NCBI RefSeq assembly: GCF_017427765.1
Contig: NZ_JAFRSC010000026.1
Coordinates: 1-64,000, forward strand
DNA length: 64,000 bases
Reading direction: 5' to 3'
Origin: Methanobrevibacter sp.
GTDB taxonomy: Archaea; Methanobacteriota; Methanobacteria; Methanobacteriales; Methanobacteriaceae
This document shows positions 45,391 to 54,369 of the stretch, in pieces. Position numbers and translations under genes: made by a program. Within the stretch, counting starts at the first letter, position 1. Every line of letters starts with the position of its first letter. The notes beneath the pieces were generated by a model. That model was not told the origin of the DNA. It made no database searches and saw only the letters and a list, made by a program, of their open reading frames with translations.

Positions 45391-45400
45391 ATTTATAAAT
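45391..45400 (+). promoter_or_regulatory. Likely frhA promoter TATA box
   Basis: ATTTATAAAT at 45391-45400 is a clear TATA-like element about 44-53 bases before the frhA TTG start at 45444, which puts the transcript start near 45425. AGGTGA follows at 45433-45438. The AT-rich sequence before it is shared with the divergent Ser/Gly-rich protein gene. Confidence 0.5.
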
Positions 45401-45443
45401 AATTAATGTTAGTTTCTAATTGCTAATAATTGAGGTGACATAT

Positions 45444-46658
45444 TTGAAAGATAGAGTAGTTATATCTCCAACAACTCGTCAAGAAGGCCATGCCGAATTG
45501 GTCATGGAAGTTGACGATGAAGGGATAGTTACAAAAGGTATGTATTTTAGTATAACTCCTGTTAGGGGTTTAGAGAAGATGGTTCTTAACAAAGCTCCTG
45601 AAACAGCACCTGTTTTATGTCAAAGAATTTGTGGAGTATGTCCAATTCCACACACATTAGCTTCCGCTGAAGCAATGGACATGGCATTAGGTATTGAAAT
45701 TCCTAAAGCAGGTAAATTGTTAAGAAAAGCTGTCGCAGCAGCACACGGTATTAACAGTGCAGCAATTCACCACTTCTTAGTTGCTCCAGATATTACTAAC
45801 GAAAGTAATTTCGCAACTGCAGTTGACAGTGTAAGTGAAATCAGAAAAACTGTTCAATACGTAGTAGATATGTGTGCTGGTGAAGGAATCCACCCTGCTG
45901 ATATCAGAGTAGGTGGTATGGCAAGAAACATTACTCCATTCACTAAAGAAAGATTAGTCGAAAGAATGACTGCACTCAGACCAAAACTCGAAGAACACAT
46001 TGATTTCATCAAAGGACTCGTTCTCGACGCAGGTTTACCAAAAGATTTAGGTGTAGTCGACCAACCATTAATGGCTATGGATGCTACTTACGGTACTAAC
46101 GAATTCGATATGGACAAATTCTCTGAAGTTTTACCAGAAGCATGGTATGATGATCCAGAAATTGGTACCAGAGCTTGTTCCGTAATTCCTTTATGGGAAG
46201 GTAATAACGTAGAAACCGGTCCTAGAGCAAGAATGGAAAAATTCCAAGGATTTAAAGACAAAGGTGTAATCGCACAACACGTTGCACGTGCTGACGAAAT
46301 GTTGAAAAACTACGACGCATGTATGGAAGCATTAGATGCACTTGACACATCCGCTCCTGCAAACGTAAGTTACGATAAAAGAGGAACTGGAGAACTTGGA
46401 TTTGGTGTAATCGAAGGTCCTAGAGGTACTGACGTACACATGGCACAAGTTGTAGAAGGAAAAACTAAATTCTACTCTGCAATTGTACCAACTACATGGA
46501 ACATTCCAACTATGGGTCCTGCAACTGAAGGATTCTCTCACGAGTTCGGTCCACATGTAATTAGGGCATACGACCCATGTTTATCATGTGCTACTCACGT
46601 AATGGTAGTTGACGACGAAGACAAATCCATTCTTAAAAATGAAATGGTGAGAATCTAA
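45444..46658 (+). CDS. frhA: Coenzyme F420 hydrogenase alpha subunit (NiFe large subunit)
   Basis: A 404-residue NiFe catalytic subunit of the F420-reducing hydrogenase. The proximal ligand motif is CQRICGVC at residues 59-66, the distal is DPCLSC at 377-382. The site CATH ending at His385 is followed by an 18-19-residue tail that FrhD-type protease removes after nickel insertion. The metal-site cysteines are Cys and not selenocysteine. The TTG start at 45444 follows AGGTGA with a five-base gap. It is the first gene of frhADGB and strongly biased in codon use, as expected of an abundant enzyme. Confidence 0.93.
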   Translation: MKDRVVISPTTRQEGHAELVMEVDDEGIVTKGMYFSITPVRGLEKMVLNKAPETAPVLCQRICGVCPIPHTLASAEAMDMALGIEIPKAGKLLRKAVAAAHGINSAAIHHFLVAPDITNESNFATAVDSVSEIRKTVQYVVDMCAGEGIHPADIRVGGMARNITPFTKERLVERMTALRPKLEEHIDFIKGLVLDAGLPKDLGVVDQPLMAMDATYGTNEFDMDKFSEVLPEAWYDDPEIGTRACSVIPLWEGNNVETGPRARMEKFQGFKDKGVIAQHVARADEMLKNYDACMEALDALDTSAPANVSYDKRGTGELGFGVIEGPRGTDVHMAQVVEGKTKFYSAIVPTTWNIPTMGPATEGFSHEFGPHVIRAYDPCLSCATHVMVVDDEDKSILKNEMVRI

Positions 46659-46676
46659 GTAACTTGGAGGAATTAA

Positions 46677-47246
46677 ATGCCTTATGATTCGGATATAATC
46701 GTCATCGGTTGTGGAAATGTTTTATTTAAAGATGATGGATTCGGTCCTATTCTTATAAACATTTTGCAAAAATATACAAATGATGCTAATGACTATTATG
46801 ATCCAGCTGTTACTTCATATGTAGAGGATGAATTCGATAAAGAGATTTTAGAGCAAATTAAGCAAAAATTTGATGGTATTGAGTTACCTGAAGGGGTTCA
46901 ATTCATTGATGGTGGAACTGCGGCTCCAACTAATTTCTTCCCACTATACGAAGAGTATGATTGGAAAAAACTCATCGTATTGGATGTGGTTGAATTTAAT
47001 GCTGAGCCTGGAACCGTAGATGTATTTGATCCAAATGTTATGCAAAAAGGAAAATATGATAATCCTCATGGAATGACCGTGGAAAATCCTCTTCAAGAAA
47101 TTTCTCAAAAATGTGAAGTAGTTATTGTTGGTTGTAAACCAGCTGAGATTCCAACTCCGGATGTTGATATGGGTTTAACAGAACCTGTTACAAAGGCGAT
47201 TCCTAAAGCTATTGATATTATTTTAAAAGAAATTGGGGTAAAATAA
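46677..47246 (+). CDS. frhD: F420 hydrogenase maturation protease
   Basis: A 189-residue hydrogenase maturation endopeptidase of the HyaD/HycI family. It starts [20 protein letters not shown], with the metal-binding Asp of the GCGNxLxxDDGxG motif. The FIDGGTAAP and VLDVVEFNA regions supply further ligands. It removes the C-terminal tail from FrhA. Compared with classical forms there is an insertion of about 25 residues after the first helix. It is spaced 18 bases from frhA and abuts frhG. Confidence 0.92.
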   Translation: MPYDSDIIVIGCGNVLFKDDGFGPILINILQKYTNDANDYYDPAVTSYVEDEFDKEILEQIKQKFDGIELPEGVQFIDGGTAAPTNFFPLYEEYDWKKLIVLDVVEFNAEPGTVDVFDPNVMQKGKYDNPHGMTVENPLQEISQKCEVVIVGCKPAEIPTPDVDMGLTEPVTKAIPKAIDIILKEIGVK

Positions 47247-48094
47247 TGTTTGATAAATTGAAAAAAGCTTTCGGTGGTTCTTCTGAAGAAGCACCAAAAG
47301 TAGAAGAAAAAGTTGAAGCTGCTCCTGTAGAAGAGAAAGTTGAAGCTGCTCCTGCAGAAGAAACTAAAGCTGCTTCATCAAAACCACGTATTGGTTACAT
47401 ACACTTAAGTGGTTGTACTGGGGATGCAATGTCTTTAACCGAAAACTATGACATATTATCCACTGTTTTAACTGACATGGTTGAAATCGTATATGGACAA
47501 ACTTTAGTTGATAAATGGATTCATGGTACTTATGCTGAAGAAATGCCAGAAATGGACTTATGTTTAATTGAAGGATCTGTATGTTTACAAGATGAACACA
47601 GTGTCCACGAAATCTTAGAAGCAAGGAAAAAATCTGGCTTAATTTGTGCATTCGGTTCCTGTGCTTTAACTGGTTGTTTCACTACTTTTGCTCGTGGTGG
47701 TCAACAAGCACAACCTAAACACGAATCTTTCTTACCAATTAGTTCATTAGTAAAAGTAGATTTAGCACTTCCTGGTTGTCCTGTAGCACCTGAAATGATT
47801 GCTAAAGCTGTCGTTGCATTATGCGAAGGCGATTTAGATTACTTAAAACCAGCAATGGATTGGGCTGCATGTGATAAAGGATGTGGTTGTGACGTATTAA
47901 CCAATGTAATCCGCCAAGGATTATGTACTGGTTGTGGAACTTGTGCTCTTGCTTGTCCTACAAGGGCAATGGGCTTTTCTGAAGGTAGACCTAGCTGTGA
48001 CAGAGACAGATGTATTAAATGTGGTTCTTGCTACATGATGTGTCCAAGATCTTGGTTACCTGTAGAAAGAATTAAAAAGGAAACAGGACTTTAG
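47246..48094 (+). CDS. frhG: F420 hydrogenase gamma subunit (Fe-S small subunit)
   Basis: A 282-residue NiFe hydrogenase small subunit that passes electrons from FrhA to FrhB. After a low-complexity charged head (residues 1-50) comes [17 protein letters not shown] with the proximal cluster cysteine. [24 protein letters not shown] and CGCDVL follow, then two 4Fe-4S motifs, [15 protein letters not shown] and [15 protein letters not shown]. The head contains two 9-residue VEEKVEAAP repeats encoded by 27-nt tandem units. The start overlaps the frhD stop. Confidence 0.92.
   Translation: MFDKLKKAFGGSSEEAPKVEEKVEAAPVEEKVEAAPAEETKAASSKPRIGYIHLSGCTGDAMSLTENYDILSTVLTDMVEIVYGQTLVDKWIHGTYAEEMPEMDLCLIEGSVCLQDEHSVHEILEARKKSGLICAFGSCALTGCFTTFARGGQQAQPKHESFLPISSLVKVDLALPGCPVAPEMIAKAVVALCEGDLDYLKPAMDWAACDKGCGCDVLTNVIRQGLCTGCGTCALACPTRAMGFSEGRPSCDRDRCIKCGSCYMMCPRSWLPVERIKKETGL
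47300..47353 (+). repeat. 27-nt tandem duplication within frhG
   Basis: Two nearly identical 27-base units (47300-47326 and 47327-47353) differ by one base (GAAGAAAAA versus GAAGAGAAA) and encode VEEKVEAAP twice. They lie in the low-complexity N-terminal head of FrhG, where length changes in multiples of three would be tolerated. Confidence 0.85.
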
Positions 48095-48105
48095 GAGGAA
48101 TGGAT

Positions 48106-48957
48106 ATGCCATTAGGTACTTATAAAGAAGCATTATCTGCAAGATCTACTGATAAAAAAATTCTAGATGTATCACAAGACGGAGGAATTGTTTCAGCTTT
48201 ACTCTGTTACGCACTCGATGAAGGTATCATTGAAGGTGCAGTTGTAGCTGGAACTCCTGACGACGATTGGAGACCAATTCCTACTGTAGTAACTTCCTCT
48301 GATGAAGTTATTGCTGCAGCAGGTACTAAATACTCCATGTCCCCAACTTTATCCGCATTAAAAGAAGCAACACGTCAATACGGATTAGAAAAAGTTGGTG
48401 TAGTATCAACTCCATGTCAAACCCAAGGTTTAAGAAAAGCACAAGCTTATCCATTCACTAGATTTGTCGCTGAAAAAGTAAAATTAATCATCGGTATCTA
48501 CTGTATGGAAAACTTCCCTATGGCTTCTCTTGACACCTTTGCTACTGCAAAATTAGGATTTGACAGCTTACAAGATGCTACTAAAATGGACATCGGTAAA
48601 GGAAAATTCTGGTTAACTAAAGATGGTGAAGACTCTGGTTTAGCTATCAAAGAAACCCACGGTTACGAACAAGCAGGTTGTAACATCTGTCAAGATTACG
48701 TAGCTGAATGGGCTGACGTATCAACCGGTTCTGTAGGATCTCCTGACGGATGGTCTACTGTTTTAACCAGAACTGACGATGGTGACAGTGTATTTAAAGC
48801 AGCTGTTTCAGCTGGTTTAATCGAAACTAAACCAATGGACGAAGTAAAACCTGGTCTTCCTTTACTTGAAAAATTAGCTAAAGGTAAAAAAGACAAAAAC
48901 ACTGCAGAACGTGAAAGAAGAGCTAAAATGGGAGTTAAAATCCCTGCTTTATACTAA
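48106..48957 (+). CDS. frhB: F420 hydrogenase beta subunit (F420- and FAD-binding)
   Basis: A 283-residue FrhB-family protein, which binds FAD and a 4Fe-4S cluster and reduces coenzyme F420. It starts [20 protein letters not shown], has [45 protein letters not shown] and [18 protein letters not shown] with cluster cysteines. The start is placed at 48106, eight bases after AGGAGG, rather than 48100. Last gene of frhADGB, followed by a T-rich stretch (48961-48985) on which transcription probably ends. Confidence 0.93.
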   Translation: MPLGTYKEALSARSTDKKILDVSQDGGIVSALLCYALDEGIIEGAVVAGTPDDDWRPIPTVVTSSDEVIAAAGTKYSMSPTLSALKEATRQYGLEKVGVVSTPCQTQGLRKAQAYPFTRFVAEKVKLIIGIYCMENFPMASLDTFATAKLGFDSLQDATKMDIGKGKFWLTKDGEDSGLAIKETHGYEQAGCNICQDYVAEWADVSTGSVGSPDGWSTVLTRTDDGDSVFKAAVSAGLIETKPMDEVKPGLPLLEKLAKGKKDKNTAERERRAKMGVKIPALY

Positions 48958-49034
48958 ATCTTCTTTCTTTTTTCTTTTTTTTTAAAAATTTAGTATTTTA
49001 GTAAAAATAAGTTTTGAAGAGATGTTAATCCCTT

Positions 49035-49952
49035 CTAGATAGTTGTAACGGTACAACCTTCTTTTTCAACAATTATTGTATGTTCTTTTTGACTTACAAA
49101 ACAGTCTTTTTTCTCACGAAGTGGCGCATAAGGATATATTGCCATTGCTTCGGATAATTGTTTAAGTCCGATTGATCCTTTCCTTTCGCCGAATTCGTCT
49201 GTAATCCAGCGGCCTGAAAATGGGACGTATCTGTGGTTTTTCTGGATGTATTTTAAAACTCTTTGGGTTGTTTTCATTCTGAATGGTTTATTTGCCATAT
49301 ATGAAAAGATATAATGACCTGGTGCATCATTTACAATTCCTTCACCGTTGGTTGCAAAAGGTTCAATCGCTACTGCCTGGCCTTCTTCTAGAATATAGTT
49401 GTCATGATTGTCATAATTCGGAATTGAAATTCCTGCATGCAAATTGTTTTGCTCCAGACTGTGTCCTGTCAAATTAAAAATGGGATTTAACTTATATTCG
49501 GATATTGCCTCATGGACTGCCGCACCGATTTTTGACACTTCAATTCCGGCTCTCGCAGTTGCGATTGCCGCTTCAAGACCTGCTGCTGATGCTTCTACTA
49601 TTTCTTCATGTAAGTTAATTTCATCCTGTGTGTAATTTTCATCAATGTTTCCATCAGCAATTATTGTAACGGCAGTATCTGCAATATAGCCATCAACCAT
49701 TGCACCTAAATCCAGTTTAACCATATCTCCAGCCTTAAATTTGGTTTTATCTCCTGCAGGTGAGGTGTAATGCGCTGCTATTTCATTAATTGATACGTTG
49801 CATGGAAATGCTATTTCGGCACCATTTTTTAAAATTTCACTTTCTACATAATTTACCAAGTCTATAACTAAAGTTCCGTCTTTAATCATTTTTGAAGCTT
49901 CATCACGAATCTTTGATGTGAGTTTTCCAGCTTCTATGTAAGATTCTATCAT
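49035..49952 (-). CDS. map: Methionine aminopeptidase, type II
   Basis: A 305-residue type 2 (archaeal/eukaryotic) methionine aminopeptidase. The substrate-binding SINEIAAHYTSPAGD has the catalytic His. The dinuclear metal ligands are the Asp residues in KLDLGAMVDGYIADTAVTI, the His in NLTGHSLEQNNLHAGISIPN, and the Glu residues in VAIEPFATNG and at the C-terminus. The roughly 60-residue insertion near the end is the type II hallmark. It removes N-terminal Met from nascent proteins. Monocistronic, convergent with frhB. Confidence 0.93.
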   Translation of the reverse strand: MIESYIEAGKLTSKIRDEASKMIKDGTLVIDLVNYVESEILKNGAEIAFPCNVSINEIAAHYTSPAGDKTKFKAGDMVKLDLGAMVDGYIADTAVTIIADGNIDENYTQDEINLHEEIVEASAAGLEAAIATARAGIEVSKIGAAVHEAISEYKLNPIFNLTGHSLEQNNLHAGISIPNYDNHDNYILEEGQAVAIEPFATNGEGIVNDAPGHYIFSYMANKPFRMKTTQRVLKYIQKNHRYVPFSGRWITDEFGERKGSIGLKQLSEAMAIYPYAPLREKKDCFVSQKEHTIIVEKEGCTVTTI

Positions 49953-50052
49953 ATAGTATTACCTTCTTTTTCGAATAATTAATTTTATTATTGATAAAGT
50001 TTATATAATAATATATTATTAAACTAGTTTATATAAAATTGGAGGTTATTAA

Positions 50053-50457
50053 ATGGAAATTCCTACAATACCTGACCAAATGTTTTTCTTAATCATTGCG
50101 GTCATTGTTGCAATTGTAATTATTATCATTGTTTTCCAATGGAGAAAGGTTGCACAATCTAAAAATTCAATATTAATGCTTGAAAAAGAAATTGAGCTCA
50201 AAAAAATGTCCATGGTTGAAAAAGACATTGAATCCAAAAGATTAATGGATAATCCTATTCCATTACCGCAAGAGCAACAGGACAGTCTTTCAGCTATCAG
50301 GCAATCCACAACTGAAGTCAGAAGCAATGTCGGTTATCTTCACTCTGAAATCAATGAAAGATTAGCCAGACTTGAAGCTGAAACTGAACAAAGAAAGTTA
50401 GAAAAAATGCTTAAAGAAATTGAGGCAAAAGAAGCTAAACTTAAAAAAATGAAATAG
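50053..50457 (+). CDS. Membrane-anchored coiled-coil protein (first of a pair)
   Basis: A 134-residue protein. One transmembrane helix (about residues 9-27, FFLIIAVIVAIVIIIIVF) is followed by a long cytoplasmic coiled coil with many Lys/Glu (from about 36 to 134). The family is not recognised, although such proteins are common in Methanobacteriales. GGAGG precedes the ATG. The next gene starts 12 bases after its stop and has the same design, suggesting the two act as partners. A cytoskeletal or membrane-scaffold role is only a guess. Confidence 0.65.
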   Translation: MEIPTIPDQMFFLIIAVIVAIVIIIIVFQWRKVAQSKNSILMLEKEIELKKMSMVEKDIESKRLMDNPIPLPQEQQDSLSAIRQSTTEVRSNVGYLHSEINERLARLEAETEQRKLEKMLKEIEAKEAKLKKMK

Positions 50458-50469
50458 ACAGGTGGTAAA

Positions 50470-51000
50470 ATGGATGCTATGGAAGTAGTTGCAGTTATAA
50501 TTTTAATTGTAGCTATTGTAATTTTAGTTTACTATTATTTGTTAAACAGTCCTGCTACTGTTGATAAAATACGCAGTTATGTACCTGCCAGTGCTGATGC
50601 GCACATGAATGAAATTTTGGGCAGTTCTGGCGGTTCAGAATCAGGATATGATTTATCCAAAGAAGAAGTTCCTGCTGAAAAAGAGGAATCTGAATCAATG
50701 GGTAAAAGGATTAAAATCAAATTGAGTGATATTGATTCTGCACTCAACACTGATGCTTTTTCCCAAAAAATTGATGCTTTTTTAGATGAAAAAAGTGATG
50801 AGCTAATTAAAAGTTGGTCTTTAGCCACTACCGATGATTTGGATGAGCTTCAAAATAAATTCTCTGAAACTACAGCTAATGTGGATAAGTTGGATAAAAG
50901 TTTCGCTGATTTTAAAAAATCTTCTGAAGAATTCCAAAAAGTGACTGAAGAAAAATTAAATGATTTGGATAAAAGAATTGAATCATTAGAAAATAATTAA
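50470..51000 (+). CDS. Membrane-anchored coiled-coil protein (second of a pair)
   Basis: A 176-residue protein. An N-terminal helix (about residues 5-24) is followed by a Gly/Ser-rich and acidic linker (about 50-78) and a helical tail with heptads, FSETTANVDKLDKSFADFKK and LNDLDKRIESLENN. The family is not recognised. GGTGG is the binding site. It is co-transcribed with the preceding gene and precedes tRNA-iMet and RNase P RNA on the same strand. Confidence 0.65.
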   Translation: MDAMEVVAVIILIVAIVILVYYYLLNSPATVDKIRSYVPASADAHMNEILGSSGGSESGYDLSKEEVPAEKEESESMGKRIKIKLSDIDSALNTDAFSQKIDAFLDEKSDELIKSWSLATTDDLDELQNKFSETTANVDKLDKSFADFKKSSEEFQKVTEEKLNDLDKRIESLENN

Positions 51001-51094
51001 ATTTATTTTCTTTGATTTTTTCCATTTTATGGAAAACTTTATATACAATCTAAACAATATTTATAATATAGTTTTATACTATTTTTGTTTGTAT

Positions 51095-51169
<75 letters not shown>

Positions 51170-51187
51170 CTTTTAATTAATATTTTT

Positions 51188-51472
51188 GGCAAGTTAAAGA
51201 CAGCTGCTGGTTTATTTTAAACTAAGGAAACTCCGCCCATCACACAGAACTACGGCGTTGAAAAACGTATACTGAGAAGTATGACTCTGGAGCAGAAACG
51301 ACACGGCTTTTAATGGTAGACGATGATATTTAATTGAGGACATTAAAAGAAGCGGTGAAACGGCCATTCCGTAGGATGCAAGAGCAAAGGTGCCGATGAC
51401 AACCTGTATGAGGCAAGGTAGCACGCTAAGATGAATGCTGTTAAACAGAAGGTGGGTTACTCTTAACAGGCC
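51188..51472 (+). ncRNA. rnpB: RNase P RNA (archaeal type A)
   Basis: A 285-base region with the conserved RNase P elements in order. Near the 5' end is GGAAACTCCGCCC, then CAGAAACGACACGG, GTGAAACGGCC, AAGAGCAAAGGTGCCG and AGGCAAGGTAGCA, and finally ACAGAAGGTGGGTTAC. A long-range P1 helix pairs GGC and GTTAA (51188-51196) with TTAAC and GCC (51462-51472). It processes tRNA 5' ends and sits right after tRNA-iMet. The ends are set by the P1 pairing and may be off by a few bases. Confidence 0.85.
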
Positions 51473-51497
51473 ATGAATATTAATTATTTTCTTATTT

Positions 51498-52100
51498 TCA
51501 CTGCCATTCGATGGCTTGCCAGGTCATCTCAAAGTTTTTCTCGAAAAGAAGATCAATATCCTCATTTGGGAAATCTAACCAAAAGCATTGAACTCCCATA
51601 TACATGATGTACAATGTTTCGGCAATGTTTTTGGTTGAGAAATCGTCCCTGATTTCATTTTTCCTTTTGCCGTCTTCAACAAGGTCGGTTAAAAATATTC
51701 CAACATCTTTTCCTATTTGTGAAACTGTCCTGTTGACCTCATCATCGGCATATCCTGTTGCGGTTAAAAGAATTAATACAGTTCCATAATCGATGTTTTC
51801 ATTGATGCTTTCAATTTCCATACCATCTATGAAGTGATGCAAAATATAAAGCAATCCATCATGGATTCTCTCCTTTGTGGAACCTTCAAGTGGGATTTTA
51901 TCAAAATCGATTTTCATATAATCCACCATATACTTTTGCATAATCGCTTCAAATATTTCGTTTTTATCTGAAAAATGATAATATATGCCGCCGGTTGTCA
52001 GTCTGGTGCATTTTTGAATATCTCTAATTGAAATATCGATTGTACCTTTCTCCAATATTAATTTTAGCGTTTTTTCAACAATCAAGTCCTTAGTGTTCAT
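51498..52100 (-). CDS. TetR-family regulator A1
   Basis: A 200-residue TetR-type protein. It has an HTH of about residues 7-52 (TDIS/DIQK region followed by TTGGIYYHFSDKNEIFEAI) and a divergent helical ligand/dimerisation domain. It is the second gene of an operon: the related gene B1 ends 30 bases upstream. Its paralogue at 52890-53492 is about 70 percent identical by eye and nearly identical in the HTH, so both likely see the same DNA. Boxes at 52782-52832 precede the operon. The inducer is unknown. Confidence 0.85.
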   Translation of the reverse strand: MNTKDLIVEKTLKLILEKGTIDISIRDIQKCTRLTTGGIYYHFSDKNEIFEAIMQKYMVDYMKIDFDKIPLEGSTKERIHDGLLYILHHFIDGMEIESINENIDYGTVLILLTATGYADDEVNRTVSQIGKDVGIFLTDLVEDGKRKNEIRDDFSTKNIAETLYIMYMGVQCFWLDFPNEDIDLLFEKNFEMTWQAIEWQ

Positions 52101-52130
52101 CTAACCACGCAATGTTTTCAAGTTAATTAA

Positions 52131-52739
52131 TTATTCTCTGAATCTTATCTTTTCCCATTGCAAATCAAAATTATCTTCAAAGACAGAAATCATATCATCA
52201 ATTATATATGCCTCCCATTTATATGCAATTCCCATGTACATGATAATTAATGACTCTACAATGTCTTCGGTTGAAAAGTCCTGTCGGATTTGTCTGTTTT
52301 TTTGACCTTCCTCAACAATTTCTGTGAAAAGTTCCTTCAATTCGTTTAGGAGGCTTTGGACTAACCTCTGAAAATTTTCATGAACAAATCCTTTTGCAGT
52401 CAAAATCGCCAATATGATTCTGTAGTCTATTTCATCATCAATCGATTCAATCTCGATTCCGGTTTGTTTTTCTTTGAAAATTTCAGCCATGACATCGTGG
52501 ATTTTCTCTTTTGCATTTCCCTTTATCTGCCTGAGTTCGTCTATATTGAATTTGTAATAGTTTAGATAGTATCTTTCAGTAATTTCATTGTATATCTCTT
52601 CTTTATTAGAAAAATAGTGATATATTCCGCCGGTAGCAATTCCGGATGCGGCACTGATTTCTCTAATTGAAATAATAGAGTTCTGCTTTTCAATCATTAA
52701 TTTTAAAGTACTTTCTAAAATTAATTTTTTTGTATCCAT
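52131..52739 (-). CDS. TetR-family regulator B1
   Basis: A 202-residue TetR-type protein, first gene of the first TetR operon. The HTH (IISIREISAASGIATGGIYH, then YFSNKEEIYNEI) lies at about residues 18-55, and the C-terminal domain differs from A1 in sequence but not in length. The start (ATG at 52739) has no ribosome binding site, and a leaderless message is likely. A TATA-like CATTTAATTACC on the minus strand sits about 25 bases upstream, directly next to the operator box at 52782-52797. Paralogue of the gene at 53518-54126. Confidence 0.85.
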   Translation of the reverse strand: MDTKKLILESTLKLMIEKQNSIISIREISAASGIATGGIYHYFSNKEEIYNEITERYYLNYYKFNIDELRQIKGNAKEKIHDVMAEIFKEKQTGIEIESIDDEIDYRIILAILTAKGFVHENFQRLVQSLLNELKELFTEIVEEGQKNRQIRQDFSTEDIVESLIIMYMGIAYKWEAYIIDDMISVFEDNFDLQWEKIRFRE

Positions 52740-52762
52740 ACATACAATATTTTATATTTTAT

Positions 52763-52832
52763 GGTAATTAAATGGTGTAGAGAACTAACGTTCTGTTTGT
52801 GAAAATTTAATATAAAGGACAAACGTTCAGTT
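52763..52832. promoter_or_regulatory. TetR-operon promoter with two GAAC-N4-GTTC boxes
   Basis: Box 1, GAACTAACGTTCTGTT, is at 52782-52797. Box 2, GGACAAACGTTCAGTT, is at 52817-52832, 35 bases further on. The 35 bases 52763-52797 match 54150-54184 and 60184-60218 at about 30 positions or more. On the minus strand the boxes lie just upstream of the TATA-like element of the TetR operon, so they probably control it. Confidence 0.65.
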
Positions 52833-52889
52833 ATTTTGTGGAAAATAGTGACTAATCTCATGGTTTTTAATAAATTAAAAAAATAGTTT

Positions 52890-53492
52890 TCATTGAAATT
52901 CGAGGGTCTGCCAGGTCATGTCAAAGTTTTTCTCAAAAATGAGATCAACATCATCATTTGCGAAAGTTAACCAAAAACCTTGAATTCCCATATACATTGT
53001 ATACAATGATTCTACAATATTTTTAGTTGATAAATTTTGTCTGATTTCATTTTTACTTTTACCATCTTCGACAAGGTATCTTAAAAAAGTTCTAATGTCA
53101 TTTCCTATTTGTGAAATTGTTCCGTTAACATCATCATGGGCATATCCTGTTGCGGTTAAAAGAAGTATTACACTTTGATAATTGATTTTTTCATTGACAC
53201 TTTCAATTTCCACGCCGTTTACGTATTGATGTAAGATATAAAGCAATGTGTCATGGATTTGGTCCTTTGCGGAACCTTCAAGTGGGATTTTATCAAAATC
53301 TATTTTAATGTAATCAATCATATACTTTTGCAGAATCGCTTCGAATATTTCTTTTTTATCTGAAAAATGATAATATATGCCTCCGGTTGTCAGTCCGGTG
53401 CATTTTTGAATTTCTCTAATTGAAATATCCGTTGTGCCTTTCTCCAGTATCAATTTCAGCGTTTTTTCAACAATCAAGTCCTTAGTGTTCAT
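52890..53492 (-). CDS. TetR-family regulator A2
   Basis: A 200-residue TetR protein, paralogue of A1 (51498-52100), with the same HTH core TTGGIYYHFSDKKEIFEAI and the same length. Differences are concentrated in the ligand domain, for example around residues 90-150, which suggests that ligand specificity diverged while DNA binding was kept. It is the second gene of the second TetR operon, 25 bases after B2. Its stop is followed by the spacer with the other operon's boxes. Confidence 0.85.
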   Translation of the reverse strand: MNTKDLIVEKTLKLILEKGTTDISIREIQKCTGLTTGGIYYHFSDKKEIFEAILQKYMIDYIKIDFDKIPLEGSAKDQIHDTLLYILHQYVNGVEIESVNEKINYQSVILLLTATGYAHDDVNGTISQIGNDIRTFLRYLVEDGKSKNEIRQNLSTKNIVESLYTMYMGIQGFWLTFANDDVDLIFEKNFDMTWQTLEFQ

Positions 53493-53517
53493 CTAACAGC
53501 CTCATGTTTCTTAATAT

Positions 53518-54126
53518 CTATTCTCTAAATCTAATCTTTTCCCATTCCAAATTAAAATTATCTTCAAAGTCTGAAATCATATCATCAATTAAATATATGT
53601 CCCATTTATATTGAATGCCCAGGTACATGATAATTAATGACTCTGCAATGTCTTCGGTTGGGAAGTCTTGTCGGATTTGTCTGTTTTTTTGACCTTCCTC
53701 AATAATTTCTGTGAAAAATTCCTTCAATTCGTTTAGGCTATTGGGGAGAAACCTGGGGTAATTTTCATTAGCAAATCCTTTTGCAGTCAAAATCAGCAAT
53801 ATGATTCTGTAGTCTATTTCATCTTCAATCGTTTCAATCTTGATTCCTGCCTGTTTTTGTGTAAAAATTTCAGCCATGACATCGTGGATTTTCTCTTTTG
53901 CATTTCCCTTAATCTGTCTGAGTTCGTCAATATTGAATTTGAAATAGTTAATAAAATATCTTTCAGTAATTTCATTGTATATTTCTTCTTTATTTGAAAA
54001 ATAGTGATATATTCCGCCAATAGTAATTCCGGTGGCGACACTGATTTCTCTAACTGAAACGAGAGAGTTTTCCTTTTCAATCATTAATTTTAAAGTCTTT
54101 TCTAAAATTAATTCTTTTGTATCCAT
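53518..54126 (-). CDS. TetR-family regulator B2
   Basis: A 202-residue TetR protein, paralogue of B1 (52131-52739), sharing most of the HTH (TIGGIYHYFSNKEEIYNEI). First gene of the second TetR operon. No ribosome binding site, so the message may be leaderless like that of B1. It is divergent from the MFS exporter, and the 243-base spacer holds two boxes at 54169-54218. This layout of a TetR gene beside a divergent exporter is the classical drug-efflux arrangement. Confidence 0.85.
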   Translation of the reverse strand: MDTKELILEKTLKLMIEKENSLVSVREISVATGITIGGIYHYFSNKEEIYNEITERYFINYFKFNIDELRQIKGNAKEKIHDVMAEIFTQKQAGIKIETIEDEIDYRIILLILTAKGFANENYPRFLPNSLNELKEFFTEIIEEGQKNRQIRQDFPTEDIAESLIIMYLGIQYKWDIYLIDDMISDFEDNFNLEWEKIRFRE

Positions 54127-54149
54127 ATATATAATATTTTATATTTTTT

Positions 54150-54218
54150 GGTAATTAAATAATGTAGAGAACGAACGTTCGGTTATGAAAAATTAAGATT
54201 AAGAATAAACGTTTGGTT
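54150..54218. promoter_or_regulatory. Operator boxes between TetR operon and MFS exporter
   Basis: Box 3, GAACGAACGTTCGGTT, is at 54169-54184 and contains the perfect palindrome CGAACGTTCG. Box 4, GAATAAACGTTTGGTT, is at 54203-54218, 34 bases on. The upstream part 54150-54184 repeats that of the other TetR operon and of the acetolactate decarboxylase gene. It lies between divergent TetR and exporter genes and can control both. Confidence 0.65.
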
Positions 54219-54303
54219 ATGTTTGAAAATAGTGATTAACCACATAGTTTCAATGAATTAACCAACAAAAACTTTATAAAACAATAAAATGATAAATATT
54301 AAC

Positions 54304-54337
54304 AAGAAAAATATTGGCATCTAGTTAATATTTTCTT
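54304..54337. promoter_or_regulatory. Inverted repeat in the leader of the MFS gene
   Basis: AAGAAAAATATT (54304-54315) and AATATTTTCTT (54327-54337) pair with one unpaired base around an 11-base loop. It lies 33 bases before the MFS start and is distinct from the TetR boxes. It may be a second operator or an mRNA hairpin. Confidence 0.35.
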
Positions 54338-54369
54338 AAGATTTTTATATTGATATGGAGGATTAATAA

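Noticed and set aside
51212-51424. Minus-strand frame in the RNase P RNA region
   Set aside because: The plus strand shows the conserved RNase P RNA elements and the P1 pairing. The frame has no binding site.
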